From Epithemia pelagica (Eukaryota > Bacillariophyta > Bacillariophyceae > Surirellales > Surirellaceae), in assembly GCA_946965045.2 (NCBI GenBank), contig OX337229.1, forward strand, positions 124,001 to 188,000: DNA of 64,000 nucleotides, in the 5' to 3' direction. Below, piece after piece: positions 33,923 to 44,828 of this stretch. Within the stretch, counting starts at the first letter, position 1. Each line of letters opens with the position of its first letter. The notes under the pieces are model-generated. The model worked only from the letters and a program-made list of their open reading frames with translations, was not told the DNA's origin and did no database searches. The translations under genes and the position numbers were made by a program.

Positions 33923-34846
33923 ATGAAGCTGCTTCAAAAGGTACGAGGTACGATTACCGGTGGTGGAGGAAACAATAATGCTTCGGTCGGTCGAACTCGC
34001 AAGCCAAAGGGAGGAGTCACCAAGGGAGGACGATTGGACAAGAAAAAGAACAATAAGGACCTACAAGCAGTCGTTGACAATGGTTCCAGCGAATTGTCCT
34101 CGTCCATTCATACCATTGATACTGAGGCCAGTGGAATGAGTAGCTGGACCGGTTCCTCTCCTTCCCTGCTCTCGTCGTCTCGTTCGGTCGGTCGTCGGTC
34201 ACGGCGTCGAGGCGATGCGCGAGTGGTGCAGTTTGAGGAGGACCGAATCGAGGTAATTCCGTATCCATACTACGACTACGACGACCAAACCGACGATTTG
34301 ACACGACGGTGGTATACCGAAGAGGACTGTCGTCGCATGAAAAAGGACCATCAGTGCACCCTTCAGACACTGTGTCGCACCGTAGCAACCTCCTTTCATG
34401 AAGTTGGCGGCGATGGCTATGCCCGTGCCCTGGGGGCCGTGTACGAGGCCTGCCGTAAGCAAAGTACACAAGAAGAACCAGAAGAAGAACAACAAGAAGC
34501 GGTTCTCCCCGCTGTCCTACAAGACGAATTGAAACAGCACTGCCAACTCTGGACGGATCGCACAGGCTTGGAACACAAGCTGTTGCACTTTCTCTGTTCC
34601 AATCATTATTATGGTAAAAGCAGCAGTAGCAGCACGACGACCGCCCTGATTCAGTCTCCGCGTAGTCGCATGACGGATGTGGTCCTCTTTCCTGAACTCC
34701 TTGAAGTCAGGAAAAATACTACGCACGAGACTGCCCGCACCCCCGAGGAATTGCGAGTCCAATGTCAAGCCATCTCCCGGCCATCTTGCTTGTTTGCACA
34801 AGCCCTGGCACAAGCACAACAACAACGACAACAGGTGTCGGCCTAA
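33923..34846 (+). CDS. Unnamed diatom-type family protein, paralogue of 31158 gene
   Basis: 307 residues from the ATG at 33923 (MKLLQKVRGTITGGGG). A basic, Gly-rich N-terminus of about 60 residues precedes a Ser-rich stretch. The conserved part begins ARVVQFEEDRIEVIP, continues RRWYTEEDCRRMKKD, then GGDGYARALGAVYEACRK, VLQDELKQHCQLWTDRTGL, and ends LRVQCQAISRPSCLFAQALAQ. These match, block for block, RVVSFDP..VTVIP, LWYSTAECNTMK, VLLQVYQCAVQ, LLDDFRMHLQ and KCQAISAPS of the minus-strand neighbour. The shared WY...C..MK and QAIS.PS..(F/L)AQ motifs define the family. Function is not known. It lacks a recognisable targeting signal. Confidence 0.65.
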   Translation: MKLLQKVRGTITGGGGNNNASVGRTRKPKGGVTKGGRLDKKKNNKDLQAVVDNGSSELSSSIHTIDTEASGMSSWTGSSPSLLSSSRSVGRRSRRRGDARVVQFEEDRIEVIPYPYYDYDDQTDDLTRRWYTEEDCRRMKKDHQCTLQTLCRTVATSFHEVGGDGYARALGAVYEACRKQSTQEEPEEEQQEAVLPAVLQDELKQHCQLWTDRTGLEHKLLHFLCSNHYYGKSSSSSTTTALIQSPRSRMTDVVLFPELLEVRKNTTHETARTPEELRVQCQAISRPSCLFAQALAQAQQQRQQVSA

Positions 34847-36144
34847 CGTTGTTGTCCCACACAAGAAAACGACCGACACGAGAAAAAAAGGACCGCCATA
34901 GGCAGTATCCATACCAGACGGTGAATGCTTGGGGAGAACGACCAAGTTTTTTTGTGTGTTGTTCTTTGCAATCTCGTTTTGGAATTTTATATTTTCAGAT
35001 CCAAGTCACAACGACTACGACTGGAACTGGAAAATTTTAACCATACCGTAAAACTACCATAGTATGACAGTAAGCCAACTCTTGAGAACGAGCTGTTAAA
35101 GGTAAAGCCAACAGACTTGCGCACGCTCCGCTTGGAGAGGACTCGTTATAATATGAGACAAGGAGTGATTCTCCTTCTCGCCTGTGACAAACCTCCTCTT
35201 TCCTGCTATCATTGGGAGTCCAAACTCCTTTCTTCTACTCCTAGGAGTACTTTGGAGTAGTACCAGATCGGCACAGGTAGCTACCTGTTCGTCTTGCGCG
35301 ACCAGTCGCTGACGCAGGAGGGCGACCACATTCACTCCCGCCACGACTCTTGACGTCACAGCCTACGTCACAGCGAATCTGGTGTTGGTTCCGAGTTCGT
35401 CCGGAGACAACAACCCGAACCGAGAACAGTTGCGACTTTTCTCGCTTCGAGGGAGTGTTGTGGTGGGGCTTCTTCTGAAGCAGGGGCTCGGTTCTCCTCT
35501 TCTATTCTCTGTTCTCCCAGTTCGAATTCCCATATTCCACCCCATTGCGCCGCGCATGCGAGCACGCAGCAATGCGAACAAGTTGCCACAAGATGCGAAT
35601 TGCTGCAGACGAGAGAGAATCCAGGCGAATGACATCGTCCTTCTGCTCGGTGTCATCCACGATAGATCGAGCCTTTGTTGTTCCTTGTTGGGTGCAATGC
35701 CCGTTTCGATCTGTGCCCCTGTCATTCATGACTTTATCTAGCGCTTCAAGAACATTCACGCAATAACAGAAAAGGAAACCAATAGCGCATAGAACTCTGA
35801 GAATTATATGATCAGTGACCCGAATGGATGCTCTGACAGTCCCCATCGGGGTCGCATGTCGCACCCATCTGGCCAAATGACACAACGGGACCAGAAAAGC
35901 AAGCCCAGCGCACTCCACCACCACCACAGCTCTGTCTCATTTTGTATTAGCAAGCCATCTCATCGCATTCGAATCATCTCCGTGTCATCCTTGGGCCAAA
36001 GCAAGCGCAACTTTGGTAGCATAAAATACACAACCGTGACAGTGTCAAGTCCACCATCTACTCTCCTTATCTCTCCATCAGTCAGTCTCTAATCTTTGAG
36101 CTACCAGTCAGTCAACACTATATACAGCTCCTTCTATCATCATC
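34847..36144. other. Intergenic, including 5' part of the inverted duplication
   Basis: From about 35325 onwards it matches, in reverse orientation, the sequence upstream of the second exonuclease copy. A well-conserved block at 35380-35745 lies between CRE-like sites and the gene; its coding status is unclear. Confidence 0.5.
35351..35370 (+). promoter_or_regulatory. CRE-like pair TGACGTCA ... TACGTCA
   Basis: TGACGTCA at 35351-35358 and TACGTCA at 35364-35370. The pair is conserved in the other arm (46888-46907). TGACGT-type sites are bZIP targets known from diatom CO2/light-responsive promoters. They sit about 780 bp before the exonuclease start. Confidence 0.4.
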
Positions 36145-37381
36145 ATGGCTGTCATTTCGTTGGAAAGTCACCACTATCATGTAAGTTTCGTCACCCCAAT
36201 GACAACCATGTCGTGCCATGTCATGTCGAAGAAGCACTTGTTCTCATGGATTGTTCATTCTCTAGTCTGTCGCAACAGCAACCACAACGACCACCAAATC
36301 AACTTCGTCGAACCAAATCAAGAATCCTGCCATTTCCAAACGCAAACGACAAAGCAACAACCACAACGAGGCGGCCATTGATGCTGGTGAATTGTCGGAT
36401 TCTTCCTCGTCGTCCTTGTCCAGTCGATCCACTCAATCGCAACGCCGACAACGGTCATCGCAACAACAACAACGTCGCTCCAACAACAACCACAATAAGA
36501 ATGGACGACGTCCCACAAAGAAATCCAATACCAAAAAGGCCACTCCGACATCACCTCCACCGATGACGGCCGAACAAGAAGCCCAATTTTGGGCCTTGGA
36601 TTGTGAAATGGTGGGCGTGGGTGATTACGGAGGAATTGACTCCATTTTGGCTCGTGTCGTCATTGTTGATTGGCACGGCCAAGTCGTTTTGGATCAATAC
36701 GTACAACCGACACAACCCGTGACGGATTATCGCACGCACGTGTCCGGCATTACCGCCGACCAATTGTTGGCCGAAAATGGTGCCGTTCCCTGGCAAACTT
36801 GTCATGATACCATCCTAGAATTGTTGCACATTTCCACTTCGTTGGACGCCGACGGATGGCTCGATTATTCGCAAACGACGCAAATTCTCGTCGGTCACGG
36901 GTTGAAAAATGACTTGGCCGTCTTGGGACTTCCCGGCTATCCCTGGTATTTGCAACGCGATACCACCAAATGGGAACCCTTTTTGCAGAGCACTACTACT
37001 GCAACATCATGCCGATTGCCCGGCAGTCCTCGCAAATTGCGCGATTTGACCAAATGCAAATTGCACCGCGACATTCAAGTGCCGGGACGACCACATTGTC
37101 CGTACGAAGATGCCGTGGCCGCCCTCGATTTGTACAAGTTGGTTCGCGTCAAGTGGGAAAAGGCCATGGATTACAAACTCAACAAGACGCGAGAAATCAT
37201 GCTCTTGCAGCAACAACAACAACTCGAACAACAGCAAGCTGCACATGACGCACAAGAAGCAGAAGTGGCACCAGAACGGCCACAGGAGATTCTGGTGGAC
37301 GACGACGACAAGGAACCCTTGGACGCTGTACCATTGCTCCAAAACGTTAAACATGATTGGCAACAGCTCTTGTCTCTATGA
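36145..37381 (+). CDS. REXO4-like DEDDh 3'-5' exonuclease, copy 1
   Basis: Exons 36145-36180 and 36266-37381, split by an 85-bp phase-0 intron (GTAAGT...CTCTAG), giving 383 residues. The first exon codes only MAVISLESHHYH. The next 100 residues are Ser/Arg/Gln/Lys-rich and nucleolar-like. The exonuclease domain shows WALDCEMVGVGDYGG (ExoI, metal-binding D and E), YRTHVSGIT, VGHGLKNDLAVLGLP (ExoII) and RPHCPYEDAVAALDLYK (ExoIII, with H and D). This is the REX4/ISG20 family, whose members trim RNA during ribosome assembly in the nucleus. A short coiled Gln-rich tail ends DWQQLLSL. The gene lies in arm 1 of an inverted duplication with copy 2 at 44829-46044. Confidence 0.88.
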
Positions 37382-37740
37382 TCTCTGTTGTAACTTCAGT
37401 ATTGTATCCTTGTAACAACCGACAAAATCAAAAACCAAGCACATCGTGGTGACTGTCCACCACGTCAAACGCCTTCATCATCAATCTCTAGATATATCCC
37501 CGTTTCGAGAGTCGAGGGTGCTCTTTCTACCTCTCTATACATACATTCCTTATACATTTGATACATGTTGTAATTTCAGACAAGGGATAGAAAACACCCT
37601 GTCTATAGACCCAATCAATCTTATTCTCTATGAAACTCTGTAGTGCTACCTCAATAACAAATCATTTTCTGAGTAGAACACTTGCTACTTGTTGGGTTCT
37701 ATACGCAACTCTTCCCTTAGTTAAGTTTACACGTCTATTA

Positions 37741-39024
37741 TTACTCTTCTTCAATGGTTCCACAGTGGAATCCATCAAACTCTTCACTCATTTGTTCGTA
37801 TTCCTCCAGGCTGTCTTGATAGGTACTTTCCGCCCAGGTACTTTCGGCCATTGTGTCATTGTCCCCTGTGGTAGTATCGTCCTCGTCGTCGTCATCATCA
37901 TCATTCATGAGACACTGTGCTTCTTCGGGAGTGAGCTTTCCCGCCACCACCATTTCGGCCAGTTCGGGAAGGAGTGCATTAGACGGATCGGACAGAGGCT
38001 GAGAATTGGGAGCTTGGTACATTTTGGGCGGTGGTGGCTCGACTCCATCGATCCGCTTGTTGCGACGAGGCCAGAATTGATCTCTCTTGCTATAAAAGTA
38101 GTCGATCCAAATGCCCCATTGATCGCGAGGGATATAGGCGAGCGGCGTGGCTCCATGACGATCACACAAATGAAGCAGGTGTCGATCTTTTTGGATCAAC
38201 CGAGTGACAATCTCAAAGGAAGGATTGGTTCCAAAGAAGGCACTGTGCAACGGAGTTCTTCCAGCGCCATCCGAGACTTGAACACTCGCTCCACAATCAA
38301 TCATGAGTCCAAGACAGGCATCCCATCCGGAGCGGCAGGCTGTATGCAACAACGAGTCCCCGTGTCGATTGCAAGGATTGGTCGATATTCCACTCGACAT
38401 GATTCCACGAAGCTTGTCTTGTTGCTTGGAAAGCGCTAGATCTTGCAGTCTTGTATGATAGCTTGCGACTTGCAAGGTTGTAGGGTCATTGAAATAGCAT
38501 GTCTCGAGCGTGTGGAACTGTTGTGTCGAGTATCCAAGCGTGCGCAACATGACATCGAGGAACACCTGTGGTGACCGTTGTGATGGGTAGGAAGCAACCG
38601 GTTGGCTCACAGATTCGGGCTTGTTGTTGTTGTTGTCTGTCAATGAAAGGTCATAGGCTTCGGAAACAAGATCACCAATGTTGCCTTTCCCTTGAATCGA
38701 TCTGACTTTGGGAATTGACAAACCATCATACACACCACCGCTTTTGAGGCACTTGCGTCCTTTTCTTTTCAAACCTTTCTCCGAATGGTTGCTGCAGGAC
38801 TTGGATTTACCCAAGGGAGATTCCTTTTTCACATCGACTCGTTGTTGTTTCTTCTCAAATACCTTGAATGCCGCCTTGTCCTTGGGTGGCTCATGGACCT
38901 CTTTCCCTCGATTCGATTCCAGAAATACCCGCTTGAGTGATTCCGGAATGCGACTTCCTCCAAAGCCATGCGTCGCTCGAAAGACTCTGTTTCGGGATGA
39001 CAAGGACGGAGTGGGAGCCGTCAT
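37741..39024 (-). CDS. Ankyrin-repeat protein
   Basis: 427 residues from the ATG at 39024 (MTAPTPSLSSRNRVFRATHG); the frame extends to 39141 through a CACACA-type leader. The first 150 residues are Lys/Arg/Ser-rich. Residues from about 210 carry ankyrin repeats: RHGDSLLHTACRSGWDACLG, then SDGAGRTPLHSAFFG and CDRHGATPLAYIPRDQW. WGIWIDYFYSKRDQFWPRR follows, and VVAGKLTPEEAQCLMNDD precedes an acidic tail. Ankyrin repeats mediate protein binding; no catalytic domain is attached. The layout (N-terminal disorder, 3 repeats, conserved WIDYF segment, LTPEEAQ helix) resembles ankyrin proteins abundant in diatoms. It lies between the arms of the duplication and its 3' end faces the copy-1 exonuclease. 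Confidence 0.8.
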   Translation of the reverse strand: MTAPTPSLSSRNRVFRATHGFGGSRIPESLKRVFLESNRGKEVHEPPKDKAAFKVFEKKQQRVDVKKESPLGKSKSCSNHSEKGLKRKGRKCLKSGGVYDGLSIPKVRSIQGKGNIGDLVSEAYDLSLTDNNNNKPESVSQPVASYPSQRSPQVFLDVMLRTLGYSTQQFHTLETCYFNDPTTLQVASYHTRLQDLALSKQQDKLRGIMSSGISTNPCNRHGDSLLHTACRSGWDACLGLMIDCGASVQVSDGAGRTPLHSAFFGTNPSFEIVTRLIQKDRHLLHLCDRHGATPLAYIPRDQWGIWIDYFYSKRDQFWPRRNKRIDGVEPPPPKMYQAPNSQPLSDPSNALLPELAEMVVAGKLTPEEAQCLMNDDDDDDEDDTTTGDNDTMAESTWAESTYQDSLEEYEQMSEEFDGFHCGTIEEE

Positions 39025-39835
39025 GTTGTGGAGGTAGGAGTGTGTGTGTGTGTGTGCGTGTGTGTGTGGAAACAAAGTTTCTTTTTGTGAGAACACACTC
39101 AGAGAGTCGTTATTTTGTTTTGCTTGGGGATTCCCCAACAATTATCTGTTTTTCTGTAAGGAACCAAAAGAGCACGACCTGCCAGCTGGCCACAATCTTC
39201 TCGAAGCTACGAGCTCTTATTAATAACAAAAAGTATGGAGTAGAGATTAGAGATATACGCGTATTTTCTAGAGCTTTTTTTTCTGCTGGAGAACTCAAGC
39301 CCACCCTTTGCCCTCTTTTGTTTGTACGCACCCATGGCGTTGCGTGGCATTCCGGCTTCCCCAACGCAAGCGTGCTGGGCACGGGGGAACGATAAACAAA
39401 TGTGAAGGGATTAATTGGAGACCCTATGGCCCTACTCGCGACAACGAACGTGATTGCTCGTTGGTCCCTCATTCGATGAACGGTTTTACATGATATAATA
39501 TTCAAATGCTTGGACATGCACGAGCGACAAGGGTATGAGTCCCATGCCCCAGATGTATGTCCAATACACCAACGTCTCAAGCGACTCCTGATCTTTGAGG
39601 CTGCACAAAATCATTCTTCTTTGCAAAAGTACATGGTACCAATCTACACAACAAGACATACTTTCATGGGGTTCCTTGCAAAATACAAGAATAAGTGTTA
39701 AAAACATTATTTATACATGTTCTGTGATAGTGTGTTCTGGTCGTGGCATGGTTTTGATGCATTTTGTAAGTACGAACTTGGTAAATAGTGTTGTGGATTT
39801 TGTCATCTTGTGTTTTGAGTGTGAATTTGAGTGAG
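39025..39835. other. Intergenic
   Basis: A (GT/GC)n run at about 39041-39068 in the ankyrin leader. A GTAAGT at 39766 after ATGGTTTTGATGCATTTT hints at a tiny upstream exon of the next gene, but no matching acceptor keeps frame. Confidence 0.35.
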
Positions 39836-40225
39836 ATGTCAATGTGCGACATGAAAGGCATGCTTCAAGCCAAGACTCAAGAAATTACACAATTGCAACA
39901 GGACCTTTCGGTCCAACACGAACGGTTGGTACAACTCAAGAGTCAAACGCATGACTTGCATCAACGCTTGGCCGAAGCGCAACAACAACAATTGCAATTG
40001 CAGCAACAACAACAGCAAAAACAGCAGTCGAATGCGCATTCGGCTCCCGCAGCAGCACCTGCCGGGTTTTCCTTTTTACCGACACCCTTTATGTATCCAT
40101 CTCACATACCTGCCACAGCACCCGTACCTCTACCACTGCCGGCTCCTACTGTCGTGCCAGTCTCTTCTTCAACAGCAGCATTAACCACCACAACGACGAC
40201 GACTGAAGCGTCGTCCAATGCTTAA
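39836..40225 (+). CDS. Small coiled-coil protein with Pro/Thr-rich tail
   Basis: 129 residues from the ATG at 39836 (MSMCDMKGMLQAKTQEITQL). Residues 8-65 form a heptad coiled coil (LQQDLSVQHERLVQLKSQTH, then RLAEAQQQQ) that passes into a Gln run. The tail is Ala/Pro/Thr-rich (PLPLPAPTVVPVSS). No domain is recognised. It may be a free small protein or the last exon of a larger one, since an upstream splice donor exists. Its frame is supported mainly by the regular heptads, as simple sequence could otherwise give an ORF of this size. Confidence 0.45.
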   Translation: MSMCDMKGMLQAKTQEITQLQQDLSVQHERLVQLKSQTHDLHQRLAEAQQQQLQLQQQQQQKQQSNAHSAPAAAPAGFSFLPTPFMYPSHIPATAPVPLPLPAPTVVPVSSSTAALTTTTTTTEASSNA

Positions 40226-40444
40226 CACATGGAACAAAGATCCAGTCTCGACCACGACACAATCATCATTTTGATAAATGGATGTTCTACTCAGTGATAG
40301 AAATTGAGAATCCGTCGGCATGACCTTGTCATAGTAAAACAATAGTGCTTTGTTTGTTTGTAAATGCAAAACACTATTTTTAGTTTGTAGCGCATCGGCC
40401 CTTTTGCGTTCCCAAGCAGAAGGGATTCTTGTAACTCATGGACC

Positions 40445-42788
40445 TTAGTCGTCATGTTCTTCTGGCTCGTCGTTATTTTCTTCATTGTCTGGTTCCTCGG
40501 CATCTTCATTTGCATCTTCATTTGCATCGTCATTCTGCTGGATCGTGTCATCTTGCTCGTCCTGCTCTTCATCTTCTGCTGCTACTTCCTCATCATCGTC
40601 ATCGGCATTGTATTGTTCCATGTATTGATTCATATCGGCCCGTTTGCGGGCCATACCCTGCGGATACAAGTCATTGTACTGCTCCATACCGGGTGGCGGA
40701 AAGCCATGTTCGCACCAATGTGTCACGACCACTTGTTTGGTCGTAAGGTTCAAACCGACCAAGGTCCAATACCGCATCAAGGATCGGGCCGTACCCATGG
40801 AATAGGATTCCACCGCCGTCAAGCTACTGCTACCACCTTGTCGGGAAACCGAACGATCCCACAAGACATCTTCGGCTGCTTCCGGATAGCCCAATTGATA
40901 TTGAAGGCGTTGCACCGCACTGAACATGGATGGTTCTTGGTTCTTTGTTTCTGTGTTGGTCGATTCTACGGAACGTTGCTGCACAATCGGTCGGCTGGGA
41001 CTAAAAATGTCATAGCCGGCCGTCCACAATCGACTGCTCCACAGCGCATCTCGATCAGTGCCGCCTTCTCGCATCGCGTGGGGATTTCTCATGGACAACA
41101 AAAAGGGATCCCGTGGAACCTGTTGGCATTCAAAAAGGAAGGGCAACCGTGTGACACACTCTGTGAGACTCACCAGAGTCACATTCACCAACACAACAAC
41201 AATAACACATGCCAACAGTGTTCTCTTTTTGCAACACACGACCTATACATACCTCGTGCACCAATTGCGAATGGGCCACAAAGAATCGTGTCGTGACAAA
41301 GGGCGCAAAGGCCGGCGTCGTCAAGACCTCCGCATCCCACACGGCATTGCCCTCGATGCGAATGGTGGAATATTGGTCCAAGACGGGGCCACACAAACGA
41401 GTCGTTGGTTGCCGTTGCTGTTGTGTCTTGTCGAGAGGTGGCGGTGGTGGAATATGGGACAAGACTGGTTTGGAGGACGGTGCCGCTTGCAATTGAGAGA
41501 TTGTCACGTCATCCCAGTCCTGGACCCACGTTGCAGCAGTACCTTGTTGCGCTTCGAATTGGAGAAACCAGGATTCGCCCCACCACAATTTCAACGTGAC
41601 CAGTTCGACCAAGGTCAATGGCAGCGGCATGTCCGATTCCACCCGAACGACTCGCACATGATGACAATAGTCAGGTCCGAGATCCGATTGTTCGCAAAAG
41701 TGTTGGACACACTCGGCCGTTTCCGCGTTCGCAATCACCAGGCCGACAAAGACGCGTTCGGGATGGGCGGCCTTGCCAAAGACTTGGTGGAGCAGGTCGA
41801 TACAAGTCTTTTGTTTGTTGTTATTATTCGTATTGGAAGAAGAGGCCGTCAGGAGGAGACTGACAAAGAGAGAATCGTCCGTTTTTCGGGGTGGCAACCG
41901 GTGCAAGGCATTCTGCTCCCAGGGATACCAGGTTTGAACCGTAAACTCACAATGCGCTTGCCAGAGTTCTTCTTCATTCCTGTGGTGGTTGCCGGTGTGG
42001 ACGTTGGTCTGCCATTGACGCAACCAGTCGGTCAAAAAGGTGGTAATTTCCGATTGTTCCAAGGGTGGTTGATCGGACCAGGATTCGTCTAGAATGCCCT
42101 GTTGTTTCTTGTGTGGTTCCAGTGCGGCTTGTTTCGGAGTGTTGTTGTTTTGGTTGTGTTGGAGATTGTACCAGCGTTGCTTTTGTTTGCGTTCTTGCTT
42201 TTGCTTTTTGGCGTCTCGGAGTGGTTTGCCTTGCAATTGTTGTTGATGCAAAATTTCCGTGGCGGTTTCCCGTCCTTGTTGAATCTCGCGCAAGCGTTCT
42301 CCAATGAGTTGTTGTTTGGCCCGCAATCGTTGCAACCGGTTAGGAATTTGTCCCACTGTGGTTGCTGTTGTGGATGAATGATTCATCAAGTGCTGTATGG
42401 CTAAATGCCATTCATCTTGTACCACATGCCGCAAGTGTTGGCCGAGACCTTCGGTGGCATGATGCAAGGCTTCGGACGACGCACCAGCTCTTCCGGCCAC
42501 TAGCAAATGGGGATCCTTCTTGTTCAACTTTTTGATATTGTTCTTGTCGGTTTTGGGAGGAAACAAAATCTTGTGTTCTTCGGCATCGGTTGGTTCATGA
42601 GGCACTGGTGGTTCTGGTTCCAGTGGCATGAGCAACAAGACACCAAAGACTACCACCACAAAGACGAGGATAAAGATCCATACCAGGGCCGAAATGCTGC
42701 TCGTCGTTGTAGTTGCTTCGCCGGTGGTTCGTCGACGACGCTTGAGGGGTTGCGCATTCTGCAAAAAGCTGGGAGCGTTGATTGTCAT
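40445..42788 (-). CDS. Type II membrane glycosyltransferase, GT60 (GlcNAc) family-like
   Basis: Exons 42788-41253 and 41119-40445, joined over a 133-bp phase-0 intron (GTATGT...CAACAG), giving 736 residues. The join yields SQLVHE/VPRDPFLLSM. Residues 32-54 are one membrane helix after a short basic N-terminus, so the enzyme is probably Golgi or ER lumenal. A charged stem of about 230 residues follows. The catalytic part has ERVFVGLVIANAETAECVQH, then CHHVRVV, LVELVTLKLWWGESWFLQFE, VQDWDDVTI, RFFVAHSQLVHE and SSRLWTAGYDIFSP. These features match the Skp1-hydroxyproline GlcNAc-transferase family. The tail is very acidic. Acceptor and sugar cannot be fixed from sequence. It is divergent from plastid EF-Ts, 421 bp away. 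Confidence 0.75.
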
Positions 42789-43209
42789 GATTCACTGTAA
42801 TGTAGAACTTGGAGACTTGATAGCTCACCCACAATGGAGAAAGGTCAAGATGTGTCCGGTTCAAACACCAAAAGAGCAAAGACCCGCCCTCTGTTTTGTT
42901 GCTGAAAATATAATAAAGGGGGTGACTTTGGGGATGACCCCTCATTGGAGGTCATTATTATGTAGTCGCTATTAGGTAGCGTTTCTCTCAACGTCACTCG
43001 TCCATCCATCAACAAGATACCCTTTGATTGACTGACGCGTGTTCCTTGGTTCGATGTTTCGATGGCAACCATTGATGGTCCATTGCCATTGCATCATCGA
43101 AAGGTCTTTTTTCTTTTGTTCTGGAACACACATTACTGGGTCGTTCCAAAGAGAGAATCCATATCCCAAAGAACACAATAAAGCAAAAGTCAAACCAAAT
43201 ACAATCATC
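42789..43209. other. Shared divergent promoter region, GT60-like / EF-Ts
   Basis: 421 bp between two start codons. No gene inside; no strong motif picked out by eye. Confidence 0.4.
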
Positions 43210-44247
43210 ATGTCTTCTTCTTCCTTGTTTTCGATCGGGAGTCGGTGGGCCGCCTGGAGTCTGTGCCTTGTCGTCGCAACGACTACTACCACCAGTGCCT
43301 TTGTTGTTTTGCCCAACGCGCCGCAACTGTCGTCGTTTCATTCGTCGTCTTCGACCTTGTGTATGGCCGATGTCACGACGGCCATGATTAAAGAATTGCG
43401 GGAAGCAACGGGTGCCGGCATGATGGATTGCAAAAAGGCCTTGATCGAATGCGAGGGCGACGCCGAAGCCGCCAGTGAATATTTGCGCACCAAGGGATTG
43501 GCCAAGGCCGACAAGAAGGCCGCACGCATTGCCGCGGAAGGCCGCATTGCGGTCGGAACCTCGGACGATAAGGGTGCCGCCTTGGTGGAAATTAATTGCG
43601 AAACCGACTTTGTGGCCAAGGATGGTAGTTTTGTCGACTTTTGTCAAGCCGTGGCCGAAACAGCCGTGAAATTGGACAATGACAGTGTCGAATCCTTGGT
43701 AGCGGCCTCCATGAAGGAAGATGGTACCGTGGAAGAATCGCGTCAAGCCTTGGTGGCCAAGATTGGAGAAAATATTCAAGTTCGTCGCGTGGCTCGTCGA
43801 GGCACTCCCGACACGACGGTGGGCGCCTACATTCACATGAATCGCATTGGTGTCTTGGTCGAGTTGGAAGGAGGAACGCCCGAATTGTGTACCGATGTGG
43901 CCATGCATGTGGCGGCCCTCAATCCTCCCTATGCCACGTCCGACGATGTTCCGGCCGACGTTTTGGACAAGGAACGCGAGATTTTGACGACGCAGGCCTT
44001 GGAAAGTGGCAAACCGGAATCGATTGTGGAAAAAATGGTCCAGGGCCGGATTCGCAAATATTTGCAAGAAATTTGTTTGGTCGATCAGCAATATGTCAAG
44101 GATGATTCTCAAACGGTCCAACAATTGTTGGAGGCCAACAATGCCAAAATGGTGGGCTTTACGCGATTGGCCGTCGGAGAAGGCATTGAAAAGAAAGCCG
44201 ATGACTTTGCCGAAGAAGTGGCCAAAATGGCCAGCGGGGGCAAATAA
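43210..44247 (+). CDS. tsf: Elongation factor Ts, plastid-targeted form
   Basis: 345 residues from the ATG at 43210 (MSSSSLFSIGSRWAAWSLCL). The N-terminus is a signal-like hydrophobic run ending TTTTSAFVVLP. That is the SAF-type motif with Phe that marks diatom plastid import, followed by a Ser-rich transit-like stretch. The mature protein begins near MADVTTAMIKELREATGAGM, the UBA-like domain, with MDCKKALIECEGDAEAASEY. The core shows VEINCETDFVAKD, a hallmark of EF-Ts, and IGENIQVRRVAR. The dimerisation domain and VDQQYVKDDSQTVQQLL follow. It exchanges GDP for GTP on EF-Tu during organellar translation. Length matches bacterial EF-Ts plus presequence. No intron is needed. Confidence 0.93.
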   Translation: MSSSSLFSIGSRWAAWSLCLVVATTTTTSAFVVLPNAPQLSSFHSSSSTLCMADVTTAMIKELREATGAGMMDCKKALIECEGDAEAASEYLRTKGLAKADKKAARIAAEGRIAVGTSDDKGAALVEINCETDFVAKDGSFVDFCQAVAETAVKLDNDSVESLVAASMKEDGTVEESRQALVAKIGENIQVRRVARRGTPDTTVGAYIHMNRIGVLVELEGGTPELCTDVAMHVAALNPPYATSDDVPADVLDKEREILTTQALESGKPESIVEKMVQGRIRKYLQEICLVDQQYVKDDSQTVQQLLEANNAKMVGFTRLAVGEGIEKKADDFAEEVAKMASGGK

Positions 44248-44828
44248 CTAAAAAGGCGAGAGAATAAGAGACATACAACCAAAAGACGACGAATCGTAGT
44301 AGTAACACGTGAACTAGTAGAAATGGAACAAAAAAACGACATGGTGCCGAATATACATGATAGTAGTTCTAGAAGAGACGATGGCACTGTCATCCCCAGA
44401 CCCCTTGGAACGGGCGTATATTGTTTTGTGTCTCTTGCTGTCGCGTTGTGAAGACCGGAAACTTCTCCGCTCTGGAGATACTATCTAAAGATACTATACC
44501 TCGGATGCCTTACCGAGAACTTGTGGTTTCTCTCCACTGGATTGGGAAAAGAGAATAGGAGTGCGTTGGTCTATAGACAGTGTGTTTTATTTATCTTTGG
44601 TCTGGTATTACAACATGTATACAGCGTATCAATGTACTATATATGCATAGAGGTATAAATAAACAGCGTCCTGGACTCTGACAACGATAGATCGATCAAT
44701 GATGGAGGAGCTGGACGTGGTGGACAGTCACCACGATTTTAAGATGTTTGATTCGGTCGGTTGTTACAAGGAAACAATACTGAAGTTACAACAGGGATAA
44801 TAGAGACAAGAGCTGTTGCCAATCATGT
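44248..44828. other. Convergent 3' space, EF-Ts / exonuclease copy 2
   Basis: The arm-2 boundary of the duplication falls near 44711. No gene seen. Confidence 0.4.

Larger units (their letters stand above)
35325..37465 (+). repeat. Segmental duplication, arm 1
   Basis: Corresponds to the reverse complement of about 44711-46935. Similarity begins near CACTCCCGCCACGACTC and ends near GTGGTGACTGTCCACCACGTC. Coding parts are closest; upstream parts carry gaps and substitutions. Confidence 0.9.
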
